Assembly: GCF_000003815.2 (NCBI RefSeq)
Contig: NC_049984.1
Location: 2,043,186 to 2,107,185, forward strand
From: Branchiostoma floridae
Lineage: Eukaryota > Chordata > Leptocardii > Amphioxiformes > Branchiostomatidae
DNA length: 64,000 bases
Direction of reading: 5' to 3'
Shown here: positions 34,726 to 47,700 of the stretch, in pieces
Layout: each line of letters begins with the position of its first letter
How positions within the stretch are numbered: position 1 is the first letter of the stretch
Made by a program: the position numbers and the translations under genes
Notes under the pieces: model-generated
Database searches by the model: none
What the model was told of the DNA's origin: nothing
What the model saw: only the letters and a program-made list of their open reading frames with translations

Positions 34726-34954
34726 CAATTGAGTTTCAGTTTATTTATTTTACCAGGAATACATCTCAGGCCAGCGTAGACCTGTTTTTCAGGCAATCCT
34801 GGGCACATGTGCATACATAAAAACAACACAATATCAATAAATAACAACAATTGTTTTTGTTGGTAGGACTATAGTAGATCAGTCAATTTTGTAGGCAAGA
34901 GGTTGATTCTGTCGTCTTGATAAGTGGATCATTTGAGAATCAAGCGTTTTCACT

Positions 34955-37900
34955 ATGGCTGTAAAGTGGGTGGCGAAGTTCTACCTAGTGTTGGTTGTAG
35001 TACGTCTGATAGTGCCATGTGTAGAGGCAGGGGACTGGCAACACTGTCAGAATGTATCACCGATGAGATGTAGTGTTGGTGACAGCCGTAATGGCGGATC
35101 AAACTACCAGTATGACATTGCTGGCTATGAGTCCAAGTGGAACAGAGGTCCATCTTATTATGATAGTTACCGAGGGCCTTTTGAATACAACCGCTTGTAC
35201 CAAACCTTCATGTCATGTTACGACTGCACAGGTAACGGAAGCGTGTCAGGTAGCTCTGTTACTGGTGAAGTCCAGAGTGGCACTGTGAGTCCTTCTCAAC
35301 AGGTCGTCACTGTACTTGTCATAGCCGACAACAACATTGGCACAATGACCAAAGCTGACGCCACAGCTATCTCAAAGCTGCCATGCGGTAGAGACTGTAG
35401 ACTATGGCTGGTAAACTGTAACATAACGACCATAGAGGTAGGCGCTCTTGCTAAGCTTCCACAGGTAACGGCCCTGGTCATCTGGCAGAGCAACCTTCAG
35501 GCCCTGAGAAGCGACACGTTTGAGGGGATGGAGGGCCTGAAGAGCCTGCTGTTGTTGGGCAACAACATAACCTGTCTGGAGGTAAGACTACAGCACGCAC
35601 GTAATGCGTAAAAGATCCTGTTATACCCCTTTTCCACTAGGGCGGCGCTCTCGCCGCGCGCTCTCTGTGACCTACAATTTGACATATCGCTCAACGAATT
35701 GTATAGAAAATTAAGTCTTTTTTCACACTTTGTGTGTTTTGTTGTCTTCTCAGTCACGCTTTTTGTATAATATACCCAGTGTGAAAGCGAAGGTTACACA
35801 TATCCTATTTAGGTCGCAGTGAGAGCGCAGCGCGATCGCCGTCTAGTGGAAAGGGCGTGCGTGCTACAGGGCACCGATAAAGTATCACTACTTTCTGATT
35901 GCAGTATGTATATTTCGCATGTATAAAGACATTTTGCCTTATGCTACATGCCTATAAACTGTAATGTAATTCTATCTTATTGATTCTAGCTTTCCACAAC
36001 CCACCTATTTCTAGCTTGTCTAGCTAAGAGTTCGAAAGGCGAGCGTTCTCAGTCTATCAACAGAGATCATTCAGGCAGGGTTTCTCCTAAAAGTATTTAG
36101 TTATTATAAGTGTCAAGTTAGAGTTTATTGCAAATTCTTACCCATGGGCTAATAGCAGGTAAAATGAGAGATTCAAACAATGTAAAAACAATATCACAGG
36201 TGTCTACTCTAGTCTAAAACTAGTAAACGCTAACTCTAGATCCTGGGTTATTGGGTTCAACTCCTTAATTATTAAGTATTTATTACATTGATTTCTCAAA
36301 TTCTAGGCTAGGGTTGAATCCAATTTCCAAAACCGTTCTCACAAGTAGTCTAACAACCCGACATTTACATTATAGGCAGGTGCCTTTGACGGCTTGCCGC
36401 TGCTGCGGTCCCTCTATCTCGTGGACAACCAGATCCTGACGATGGCACCCGGCATGCTGCGTGGACTACAGCTGGACTGGCTGGACGTAAGTGCAAATTC
36501 TATCAGGTACATAGCGCCTGGGGTACTGCAGGGAACGCGGTCTGTACGAAATGTCTATATCGTTGAAAACAAGCTCCAGTCAGTCAGTGTAGGCATGTTT
36601 GCTGACCTTGCAAACATGCGGAGCCTGCATTTGGAGTACAATGAAATCTCTTGGATTGCAGATGGCGCGTTCCACTCAAATAGGCGACTGGAGGTTCTAA
36701 ATTTGGCGGGGAACAGTCTGACTTTTCTGTCAGGACGTTGGTTTAAATCAACAAAAATTTTCAATGTAGATCTGACAAGAAATGCTATAGCCGCTGCGTA
36801 TCTAGGGAGGGGGGACGCACTACTGAATGTTTTATTGCCGGACAATCCCCTGCGCTGTACGTGTGCGAACATTGGGCTGTATGAACATTTGTGGAGGCGC
36901 TGGACTGAACTCATTTGGGGATCTCACCCCCGGTATGCTAAGGTGTCCCTACAGACAGGGTGTCCCGCCTCGTCCCTGGTAGAAAGTCCTCCTGTGCAGG
37001 TTAATGTCAGCGCCCTGCCCTGCCCGGCACCGTTTGTGGAGTTTGTAAACGCAGAGCAAAATCATGAGTCCAAAGTATACAAAGCCGTTGGTAACGTGTA
37101 CTGGGAGGACCTGCCCCATATGTCCTGGGACTTTGCCAACGGGTCAGAATACTCGATGAACATAACGTACATCACAAACACAACGACACACGCCAGTCTG
37201 GCGATAGGCAACCTAACTGTGACAGTGGGGACCTATCTAAGGGCTGAGGGGTGGGTAAAATGTAGAGAAGAATGGAGCCCGAGCGAAAATCAGGGAACCA
37301 GGAAACAAGAAAAATGTTCTAACTACATGGGGAAGTCAAGATTCTCTCTTTGGCTCAGCACCGCCAGTAACTTCTCTTTCTGGAACCTCACCTGTTCGGC
37401 GATCTCAAACGCCGGTTCCTATACTGCACACTTCGACGGGAGGGAGAGCGTACACTTCTCACAACCATTCACCACACCACAGCTATTGACACAACCCACA
37501 AACCACACACGAGCACATACGACCCACATACAACCAACAGCCGACACACAGCCTCTGTCCACACCCCTGTCCTACATAGTCTTACTTCCGGGAAACCACA
37601 ACCAAAAGTACGTTTCCGAGTCTACATGGCTGATTGTGCTGGCTTCTTTGGCGGCTGTTTTGATGATACTCACGAGGGTAGCATGGGAGTATACCACCGG
37701 GGTCAAATGGGCAGCAGGGCTAGAGAACAATTCAGCAGCAGAACAGGCATTAGCGCCCCGAGAAGGTGTGGCACGCTTGCCTTCTGGGCCGAGCGCGATC
37801 GTCCCTTATGCCGTAGTCTATGACAATGCAGGTGCAAACAGTGGCGACCCAGATGAACAGATTGCCCCGTACGCCATAACGTACGATGTCGAAGACGATG

Positions 37901-38418
37901 AGATCACACCGTACGCTGAAGGTCACCTCCGCGATCACGACAGTTTGTGCGAGTCAGACGCTTCTGACTCTTCAGAAGCTGTTCCGTACGGTGTGAGTAA
38001 GCTGTGCGACAAGTATGTCAGTGGTGACCGTACAGAACCCCGAGATAGCACGTCTGGTGCGTATAGAAGCGACAACGCAGCTAGTGGGGGCCCCGTTTCC
38101 AAAATGTGTGGCAAAGATGAACCAAAGGAAACTATCCTAGATGATTCCGTGTCAGTTAGGGTTCTCATTGATCAGGGAAGCCCTCCCCCTCCAACAAACT
38201 CAGACCGTAGCGAAGCGACTTGCTCCACGGCCTCTTCGCTACCAGAGGCCGCCGCGGACGGTGCTCGCCCCGCTGCCCCGAAAGAGACCGAAGCACCCGG
38301 ACCCGGGGAGTCCGTTCAGGACGACACAGGAAGCGAGCAGGGCGGGACTCGTATCACCTCGGATAGTGGGGAAGAAGGAAAAAAGTCTGATTCATTTTCA
38401 GACGAAATGGCTGAATAG
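34955..38418 (+). CDS. LRR and Ig-like type I transmembrane receptor
   Basis: Two coding exons: 34955-35581 and 36376-38418, phase 0, about 889 residues. Signal peptide at residues 1-25 (FYLVLVVVRLIVPCVEA), a Tyr/Cys-containing N-terminal stretch, then leucine-rich repeats from about residue 110 to 365 (for example LKSLLLLGNNI, MRSLHLEYNEI, LEVLNLAGNSL). A Cys-rich LRR cap follows (NPLRCTCANIGLYEHLWRRW). Next comes an N-glycosylation-rich Ig-like domain ending NLTCSAISNAGSYTAHF, a Thr/His/Pro-rich stalk, one membrane span at about 627-650 (WLIVLASLAAVLMILTRV) and a tail of about 240 residues, acidic and Ser-rich, with repeated PYA tyrosine motifs. It belongs to the large amphioxus-type LRR-Ig receptor class; ligand unknown. 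ATTAAA at 38487 is a possible poly(A) signal. Confidence 0.82.
35624..35856. mobile_element. MITE in the LRR-Ig gene intron
   Basis: Inverted ends: TACCCCTTTTCCACTAGGGC at the left and CGTCTAGTGGAAAGGGCG at the right; inner arms share GAGAGCGC/GCGCTCTC-type stretches. The TACCCC start suggests kinship with the elements at 2887, 40731 and 50092, but the inner sequence differs. Confidence 0.75.
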
Positions 38419-38599
38419 TCGCAGCCGATGTGGTTTTCTGGTGCGTACACTAGCAGCCGTCCCTACCTGACAACCAGAAAGGCGCTATTAAACTAAAGAT
38501 GGCTTTTAAAGACTGAAATTGCACCAGAATTAGTTCTTTAATACTTCGAAGTGTAAAATATTGCAGCGCGTTTTTACTTAATGCAGTATATTGTAGCAA

Positions 38600-38825
38600 T
38601 GGTAGTGGCAGGTTGTGCTTCAAGTTGTAAATTGTAGAAGTGGTAGTAGCTTCTTTTTGTCCATCTAGTATCTATTGTAACGTTATACATAGTAGTTTGC
38701 AGATTTTATTTCACGTCGTAAATTGTAGCAATGGTAGTACATGTGGTAGTTTTTTTTTTCTTTTATGTAGTATCTATTGTAGAAATAGTAGTTTGCAGAT
38801 TTTATTTCACGTCGTAAATTATATA
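38600..38825. repeat. Tandem repeat downstream of the LRR-Ig gene
   Basis: Two copies of a block of about 110 bp containing TAGTATCTATTGTA and GTAGTTTGCAGATTTTATTT then CACGTCGTAAATT. Non-coding. Confidence 0.75.
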
Positions 38826-40539
38826 TAGCGATGTTAGCGGTAATTCACTTCTTGTGGTGTGTCGTGCAGAGTTGCAATATTGTATTAGTCACTCCCCTTT
38901 CTGACATGTTGGTTCTCTGTCATCCTATATAGATGTACGTACATTTGGTAATGTTTACAAATGGGCTGCTGAAAAATGGGGGCAATTGAGCTTTTTCTCT
39001 TCAGTCGAATACTTTTTTGATATCAAGGCCATCGTGGCGACAATTGAATTATGAATATTACCATTGAGTCAGAATTGAAACGAATTCACAAATCTTAGTG
39101 ACTCTATTTGCCCTACTCTAGTTCTTTTTGACGAGCTTTGGGGATTTTACAGGATTTAAGGTTTGTACTAAAGCACCACAAAACACTAATACATGTTTGC
39201 AATTAACAGCATGAAATGCAGAAAATTTTGTCATTTCAAAATCGCACACATTTGGATATTTTCATGAAAGTTAATGCTGTTGCAAGCAAATCCGGTAGAA
39301 TTCAAAGAAGAAAATGTTCTTTGAGATGTTGAAATGTGACATGCGTATAGCATATAGATAGTAATGCTAGCTTATAAGGGATTTCTTGCAAAACGAATAA
39401 CAGGTTTAGCCGGAGGAACCAAACAATGAAAAATGCATTGGTTTTGAATATTCATGAAGAAATATACTTGTAAAACGGGGCTGGTGTAAACCACTGTTTC
39501 TTTACTTCAGAATTAAGAAAAGAGGTGGGTGGGCGATGTGAGAAATTATAATCTTATGGGTGACAAGCTTAAAATGGAACTCATGGGAATACGACTAATG
39601 CGTTACGGTTTCCTGTCGTGGGCTGATCTAAGGCTTTAAAAACGTATAACAGTTACAAAGAAACCCTTGCCAGAAAAATGTTATAAGTTACGTAATCCGC
39701 TGGAAGTCTCCCCAAATCGTTCCAAAACTTTTAATGTTATGTTTCTGGAGTTTGCAGAAACTCTTTTCGGAGTTTTCCTCAAAATGATATGCCAAAAAGC
39801 CTGGTCTAGCAATCCAAAGATGAAAGGAGAGCAAAACTGGTATGTAGATGTACATTTGGTAATGTTTACAAATGAGCTGCTGAAAAAATGGGGGCGATTG
39901 GACTTGTCTTTTCAACTGGATTTCTTTCGTGCGTGTGTGTGTGTGTGCGTGCGTGTGTGCGTGTGTGCGTCCGTGCCTATATATAGGTCCATTACTTTGT
40001 CATCTCATGAGATCAAATGTTTATGTGAAGATCATCTTAGATTATCTGACACTGTAATTGAAAAAAAGATATTTGTTAGTTTCAGCGACAATACTGAATC
40101 AGATGTATATTCAGTGGCAATAGTGAATTCAGTACTCGTGGTACCAGTCTTATAAAGTCAATAGTTGTAGTAGAAGACCATATGAATATGTATTTGATTC
40201 ATTGAGAATTTTACCATATAAGGTGGCGGACATGTAACGTTAGCTGTTAACGTTATATAATCTATTGCACAAACCATTGTATTTGGGAAATACATGAATG
40301 TTATTCATGAATAAGAATGGTATGAATAAGAATGATATTCATCTTATGCTATGTTTGTCAGTTGTTGTTTATAATTTGAACAATATGCAACGTGACATAC
40401 TACTACAACATATTGAAAACCTACATACCTGTCATAATGTCATCTATAACGTTAAATGCTAACTTTCACCCTGCTCTAAAAACATGTTATTTGTAACATG
40501 ATTATTCAATTATCAAGCTGCCTATACAGACAGACACTA

Positions 40540-41700
40540 CAGACAATGTATTGTAAGACATGCAGCCAAGAAAAAATATCTGCCGCTAATGGTTGAAGTT
40601 CCGACTAAATATCGTCTTAAGTTGGCGGCTGCTTAATTGTTGTTACCTCAGACACTTCAGAGTAATGCCGGTACCAGTGGCACGATTTTACGCGACAGTA
40701 TGGAGCTTTCAGCAAGTGTAGTTTTGGTTATACCCCTGTCACATTTGGCGAAAATCGATCGGACGACGATTCTGCGGCAATCGCCCGAGCCTCGCTTATA
40801 ATGATAAATTTATTGCACAACAATTGTACAAGGTACAAGGTATGGCTTATATGTGACAGGGACGGTTTTCAGGTGAAAAATACGCGCAACCCTCTGTCGA
40901 TCTTAAATAGGGCCGATCTTCCATCGATACGCCCGAAGATCGTCGATAATGTAACAGGGGTATAATGGTGCCACAGAGGAATAGACTAACAAAGTCGATG
41001 CTCTAACACAGCTGTCTAGTCTACACATTGTAGAAACAAGATACATCATTTACAGTGCGTCTTACCATGTCACTCTGCTCCAAACGGAACTGATGATGAT
41101 TGCGTCATGACAATTCGACTCTCAAGTTGTCTTCATGGACACTATGGACAGTTTGAGCACGTCGTGTACAACATAAGCAGCCAGGAAAGAACTGTCTCCG
41201 CAATCTCTGCCGTGATTGCTTCAAGGGCCGTCAGTGACTGAATATCGTCTCCAACGATATGGTGATGTCTCCATTGTTGATCATTGTCGACATGTCAGAG
41301 AAATACGAGTGGCACTTTTTCCTTCACGGGATGGAGTTTTAAGGAGGACTTGGTCAGTGTGCATCTCCAGCTAGATCTGTCATTTGCAAGGTCCTCCCAG
41401 TGCTCTGTGTCAATATAAAGAGCCCTGAAGTTCCTCTTGCAGACAAGGACCGTCAGTGACTGAATATCGCCTCCATTGTTGTTACCTCAGACATGTCAGA
41501 GAAATACGTTTTCCTTCATGATGTGGAGTTTTCAGGAGAACTTGTTCACCGATAACTTCGTAAAACGATAAGATGTCGCTGGGTATAGACTAAGGAAGTG
41601 GATGAATCAACAAAACTGTCTTACTTCTGTCTACATTACATATTCTGGAGATGAGATACGTCCACCATGTACCTTAACATGTCGCCAAGTGTTGTATGAT
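40540..41700. repeat. Diverged direct repeats
   Basis: GTCAGTGACTGAATATCG occurs at about 41229 and 41451, each followed by CAGACATGTCAGAGAAATAC-type sequence and GGAGTTTT; a third, weaker copy is at 40600-40720 (TTGTTGTTACCTCAGACA). AAACTGTCT/TCTACATT blocks at 41010-41080 and 41600-41690 are also related. Looks like an old tandem duplication; no coding signal. Confidence 0.55.
40731..40962. mobile_element. MITE of the TACCCC family
   Basis: Ends TACCCCTGTCACATT and AATGTAACAGGGGTA. The next inner block GCGAAAATCGATCGGACGAC is almost the same as in the element at 50092-50289 (GCGAAAATCGATCGTACGAC), which ties the two together. Confidence 0.82.
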
Positions 41701-42633
41701 ATTAGTTTACAGCGCCCCTCTTATATTTTGTGATCGTTATGAGGTTGAAAGAAGCATATGTATCCACAATGCCATTGAATTAATGACATGTAGAGTTATA
41801 TACAGCTCTCCGATTCAAAGAGTAGATTGTGCGTTTTAGATATGTGACAAATTGTTGCATGCCCTCACTTTACTGAGTTCCCATTGACTTGGTAACTTGT
41901 TATTTCTAACCAGAAACCATATATTTATTGGTTTTCTATTAATTATGTGTATGTTTGGTGTAAAGACCAGGTCATCCTTCTTTGGATTGACAAGCCTGTT
42001 TGTACTGAAGTGGACGGAACAATGTCTATGTAACCGTTTATACTGTTTAATCTGAACCTTGTGCAAATTTACGTATACCCAGCAAAGATGAATTTTAACA
42101 TGATCTAGTTTTAGTACCAGCTTATGTATACATTCAAAGTACAGTGATGTACTGAAACATAATTTGTAAATTGTGTTCGACTATTTGGTTTTGACAGATA
42201 TCGACTGGTATTACAGCGACGTAAAACATTGTACTAACGTTAAATGTATAGTTATCTGCACGGGTAGACTGGCACCACATGTTCCAATCTGGTAGGAAAT
42301 AAGGAGAGATTTCAAAACCTTTGTTGTTGTTTTCCTGAATTTTCAATATAATTGTGAAAGTACGTCGTTGTCTGTCTTTGCTTTGTGGCAGTTCATTCGT
42401 AGATAGGTAGTTAGGACAGCACCGCCTCACCATATATAACACAACGGGGACCTTGAAAATGTTACCTGTTTAAGTTAGTTAAAGGTGCCCATAACCAAGC
42501 ATAGATTATGCAGATGTCAAAGTCATTTACATACTCATAATATTTCAGGGAGGTATGAGGTCTCCGAACTCTTGTTTGTCAGGTTTTCCCTTTATCCGTT
42601 TTGACATGCGAGCTAAACTCCGTTTGGCCGTAC

Positions 42634-42733
42634 NNNNNNNNNNNNNNNNNNNNNNNNNNNNNNNNNNNNNNNNNNNNNNNNNNNNNNNNNNNNNNNNNNN
42701 NNNNNNNNNNNNNNNNNNNNNNNNNNNNNNNNN
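42634..42733. other. Assembly gap 3 (100 N)
   Basis: A run of 100 Ns about 0.9 kb upstream of the leader-region repeat of gene C. The missing promoter and first exon of gene C could lie here, but nothing in the flanks proves it. Confidence 0.99.
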
Positions 42734-43559
42734 TATTTGTCGCAACCAGTAAATTCTAACCAGCTTTCGTGCCTATAAGACGAAACGTAAACAAGTGAGA
42801 CAGTACTGGTTATGTGTAAGAAAAGTCCAATATGTTCTACCAACCTGATGAAATTAATTTCGGAGGTGTCACTATGTTTGTTTACCGTAGGGAAACGTAG
42901 CTTACTTCCGTTCAATATAACGCTACGGCCACGATTTGATTAAAAATCAAAACATTCAAAGTGCATAATATATTCAATTGATATCTTACAATACACGGAT
43001 AACTTGCGGCTTTGTATCAAGGACAACTACAGGTTGTGTGTGCCACTGAAATATTTGGAGTTGAATTCAGCTCCCATTCAGGTCTCAGGGTCTTTGCGTT
43101 TTTGAATGACATTCTCCAATCAAATACTTCGCAGTTCGACGCAATACTTGTCTTACTACAACTGCTACTATAACTTTCAATGGTGGTTTCATACTGTAGA
43201 AACGTATCCACACACTGCTCTACACTATTCCAGTCTTTAAACAACGTTTTTTAATGTAGCCATAAAGTATAATATGTTTTGGGTAGCGTTTGTATGCGTG
43301 CATGTGTGTATGGGTGGACAGCATTACTCGATAAGGCCTGTATAGATTGTATTCGATATTTGGCATGTGGGTATGCCTTGATAAGAGATCAATCTGATTA
43401 GATTTTGGGCCCCCTAGTGGCTTTCTATTTTACTGCAGAGGTACTCCCTGTGTCGGTATCTCGCTGGGTACTGCTGGTAGCTAAACTTGTCATCGTAAAA
43501 CGACAGCAATAAGTAAATGTACGCATCTGGTAAAACGTCACCCTTGAGCAGCGACCTGA

Positions 43560-43715
43560 TAGCAGCGTCTATAGACAGTGTTTGAGGGAGGGGGGGCAGT
43601 AAAACTTGGAAGGAAGCCCAGTTTCTGTTGACGGACACGTCATGTTCGTACATATAGGCGTGCCTTGACTATTTGGCAGGTGTAACTTGGCTACCCATTG
43701 TTCTTCACTGAACCC
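43560..43715 (+). repeat. Leader-region repeat, gene C copy
   Basis: GTAAAACTTGGAAGGAAGCC, CAGTTTCTGTTGACGGACAC and GGCAGGTGTAAC in the same order as at 10236-10420. Its presence upstream of gene C supports common descent of the upstream regions. Confidence 0.55.
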
Positions 43716-44481
43716 AGTGGACCGTGAGGTCCATTCTAGGATAATATTGAACTTGGTGACAAAAACACTTTTCTTGGCTTAGGCTTACACACCCACTTTC
43801 CACAAGAGGCTGCGACAGTTGAGCGACCAAAACTCTGACAGATCTCTCGGCGAATTTCATGGACAAAGAACGATTTCTTACTATTTTGTGTGTGCATGTT
43901 GTGTTGTATTTGAATTTACACATACTTTGACGTGTTGCATCATGTTCAAATTATGAAATCAAGGGTCACACAAATCCAATTTTCTAGTAAATAGATCGAT
44001 TCTCCTCAGCGCAGTGACAATATGACGTAGACACTATGCCCATAATTTATTCATTGAGCGTGATACAAGTCACGTAATACCCGGTGGGACCAAATGATAT
44101 ACTAGTACTTAGGAGACTAGCATTCTAAACGAGGGGCAAGTCGTTTTTTTTCTCAAAACTCTCGCGACTGCTTTTAACGTTATATATCGGTCTGGATTCT
44201 GAAATGTACTGTTTTCGATATTATGCTATTTGTAAACATTCCTTGGCGTGGGCGGCCCGTCGCTTTGAAAACAGAACGATTCGGGTAGGGATGTTACAAC
44301 TCTAAAGTGTGGTTTGGAATTGTTAATGTTAAAAATATATTCCAATGATCATTTCACTTGGCCAAAGATTATTCAAAGCCTGTCCATATATCTTGGCATT
44401 CTGGTTGGATGTATAAGGAATTGTAAATCTTATGTTCCTAGTAGAACTTCTTGCATGCCCGTGTGAAGTCAAGCATCACAT

Positions 44482-44717
44482 ATGGATAGAGGAAGGGGGG
44501 TCGGCTACCGAGGCCGTGGCCGTGGACGAGGCAACTTCGGCGGGAGGGGTGGGCAGCGTGGTGGCTGGAGGGGCAGAGGAGGTGGCGGGCAGTACAACAG
44601 GGGAAGGTGGGTGTTGAAAAAAGATGACGTTTTATTTATTTAGCACGTTTGTGTTTTGTTCTTACGTTTCAGTATTGACAAACTGATGACTTTAGGAAGT
44701 AAGCAAGTGTAAAGGGA

Positions 44718-44772
<55 letters not shown>

Positions 44773-47700
44773 AGAGGGAGATGGGAGAGAGGAAGGGAGT
44801 TTGTGCGTGTGTATTTCTGTCAGTGTTTCTGCGATCATCCATATAATACACAATCCAGCGGTGCCATACATGGTCAGTGCAGCTACTGTCTAATATTTTG
44901 GGCGACACCCTAGGAGTGAAGCCGTAAGTATAATACTGCGACCGAGCTACCAAATATTCTAAAAATCTACGCATGTTTTCCTATTACAGTGGAAGCCGCT
45001 TAATTGCACACCCCATTTGCCAGTGTATTTTGTGCAATTATCCGAATGGTGCCACAAAGCGAAGTTATTAAGCTGGGCCGCACCGCCATGGGATTGGGGG
45101 ATTTCGTGCAATTAACAGAAGTGTGCGATTATCCGGTGTGCAATTAACTGGCCTCTGCTGTATTAGCAACACCTTGCGGGGCCGGCCAAATGGAGGAACT
45201 CTAGCCTTGAGACACACTATTACGGATTTCTATTCTAGCTTTTTAGTGATATTTCAAATAAGCTTTCTGCATTTAAATAGGTCAAAAGAAAGTGTCAGCT
45301 GTTTGTCCGTGTTTTTGACAAAAAGGTTTTAACTTCTTACAATATTCCTGATTTATTCTATTTTACTTGATTCTATGGCACACCGTTCTTTGTCAGCAAG
45401 GAAGCGAGTGTAAGGGTGTAAAGTCTGACATCTCTGATCGCCTTGGTCTTATATGTCTAACAGGGATTGGCAGTTTCCGCCCCGCGGCGGCCCCGACAGA
45501 CGGCGGGACCGGGTCATCAGGCCTATCGGGTACCGGAGGCTGCAGGAGCTGGGCGAGAAGGACCCGAAAGAGGTGGGTACCACAGAAATACGTGAAAATA
45601 TCTACGACAAAGCCGCAACCTTCAGGTGACAATTTTCCGTACCTCCGGACACCCAAAGAAAGCTCGAGCCTGCGATACTGCACAAAAGACCCCCCCCCCC
45701 ATCCAACAAAACCCTGGCTACTGACATGAGACCTTTTATGAATGAATGAATGAATGAATGAATGAATGAACTTTATTGCGATAATGACCCGAAAGACAGG
45801 TGACAAAACTCAAATAGACATACTACATTACATCACACAGAAACGATGTAGTTACTGTATGTTCGTAAGCTGCCATTCACACCTACTTCTCCTCCCTCTA
45901 TCACAGATCGTCTTGACGTTGGTGGAGCGGACCAGTGGATGCAAGGAACTGCTAGACGAGACCTCCATGCAAAATTATCTGGTGGCTGTACTACTCCACG
46001 TTCTTGCTCGAGCGTGCGACTGTACTTCTTCTCCTGGTATGAGAAAACATATCTTCTATTAGAAACTTTCACGCAGTGTATTGGAATGTGTTGGCCTCGG
46101 GTACCGGTACCAACATTTTGCAGTCAAACGTACAGAGGCAGTTAGCGTTGTTTACACGAAGATAGGATTTTAAAACTCCAGTAGGAGTCGACTAGTCCAC
46201 CGAACAGATTGTAGCGAAATAGATCATTGTTTTGAGCATCGTTTATTTACAAGTTTCCACAGACAAGTAGGGCCAGGCTCATGTCCAGCTAGCACCTGAA
46301 CCTGATCCTCTGGGCCTGTACCGGACCTGTGCCTGAAATTTTCTATACCGGTACCCACTCGACTCTTTGTTCCACAGAGAACACCATGAAGCTGATGGTG
46401 ATGATCCGTAACTCCGAGTTCCTACGCGGGACCCTCACGACGTACTTCGCCGCCATGCCGACAGAGATGTCCGACCAAGATCAGCCTTTTTCTGGAGAAC
46501 CGATCAAACATGCCCTCCGGTTGTTCCGTGAGCTCCTGGACAGGTCTCCCAGCTCTTACATACAGGTAATGTTATGCGGATAGTTACGCATCAATCTATT
46601 TCATATGTTCCCAAGAGCCGGCAATCAACTTAGTTCGTTCATTGCCTTGAAGTGATCAAATAGTTATAAGTGGCTAAGCACAGGAAATGATGGTTGCATC
46701 ACATTTCTTATGATTTTAGTCAAAGGCAGTCTCTGACGATCGATGCTATGACATTATCCCCGCAGGTAGTCGCACCTCTGGCGGTGTTAGGAACTACCAT
46801 TAACACTCTAAGAACAGTAAGTACGGTTGTGGATGAAGTCATAGAGACCAGGTTGATGGAAGTTGAGTCGCGCAAAGACGCCATTATCGACATCCAGCGC
46901 AGAGGAGCAGTGTTACGAGACAGCGACGGAACTCTAGCCACACGCCTGGACCGACAGCTTCAGCTCGAGACGCCTCCGGACGACTTCAGGGAACTAACGA
47001 TAATCCCAACATTCGAAGACATCCACACAGACAAGGAGCCGTTTCTCCGCACCAACATCGTCCGCGGCCGCTACCCAGACGTGGACACGTACCTGGACGT
47101 CCAGTTCAGGCTGATGCGGGAAGACTTCGTACGGCCACTACGAGAAGGGATCGCCGAGTTCCTGGACATGCGCAAACAAGGATTGGGGAAAGACAGAAGG
47201 CTCCAAGACATCCGTGTGTACCATGACGTCCACGTGGTCCACCCCCTCTGTACGATGAATGGCATCGTCTACAGGATACAGTTCGACGCTGCCAGACTCC
47301 GGGGAGTTCGCTGGCAGTCCACAAAGCGACTCATATTCGGCTCCCTTCTCTGTCTCTCCAAGGACGAATTCAAGACCATGTTCTTCGCGACGGTCGCAGA
47401 ACGCGACGCTGAAGAGCTCCAACAAGGATGCGTGCAGATTCGGTTCGAGCAAAACCACGACGACGCGTCGTCCATCAGTCCCACCGACACCTTCATCATG
47501 GTAGAGACTTCCGCCTACTTCGAAGCCTACCGACACGTCCTGAAAGGTCTTCAAGAGGTCGAAGAGGACGCAATGCCATTTGCCAAGTACATCGTGGACT
47601 GCGACTGTGCTAACGGCGTGGATCCACCGGCCTATCTTCGAGAAAGGTACGGGGATGTCGAATATGACCTCAGAGCTCTAGTTGAGACTCCCAAGCAAGT

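Larger units (their letters stand above)
31660..34950. other. Intergenic region between gene B and the LRR-Ig gene
   Basis: No convincing exon. It holds two pairs of diverged direct repeats (32745-33045 with 34485-34725, and 33952-34160 with 34215-34420), a cluster of CAGCTG sites (33826-33885), and a short perfect hairpin near 34447 (CCAGAGG / CCTCTGG). AT-rich otherwise. Confidence 0.7.
38830..44480. other. Gene-poor region between the LRR-Ig gene and gene C
   Basis: No exon recognised. Contents: a direct repeat pair (38935-39000 and 39842-39900, TACATTTGGTAATGTTTACA), a GT tract (39933-39968), a MITE (40731-40962), a set of diverged 0.1-0.6 kb direct repeats (40540-41700), gap 3 (42634-42733) and the leader-region repeat (43560-43715). 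The promoter and untranslated first exon expected for gene C were not found. Confidence 0.7.

Noticed and set aside
39667-40155. 162-codon open frame
   Set aside because: Low-complexity Cys-Val stretch from a GT tract, no domain, no splice partners, partly a diverged duplicate of 38935-39000.
44015-44035. Gene C copy of the core promoter
   Set aside because: ATATGACGTAGACACTATG has a CRE-like core about 160 bp after a distal-module relative, but lacks the GAAACT and GGGAAGCCCC parts, a TATA box and a leader donor.
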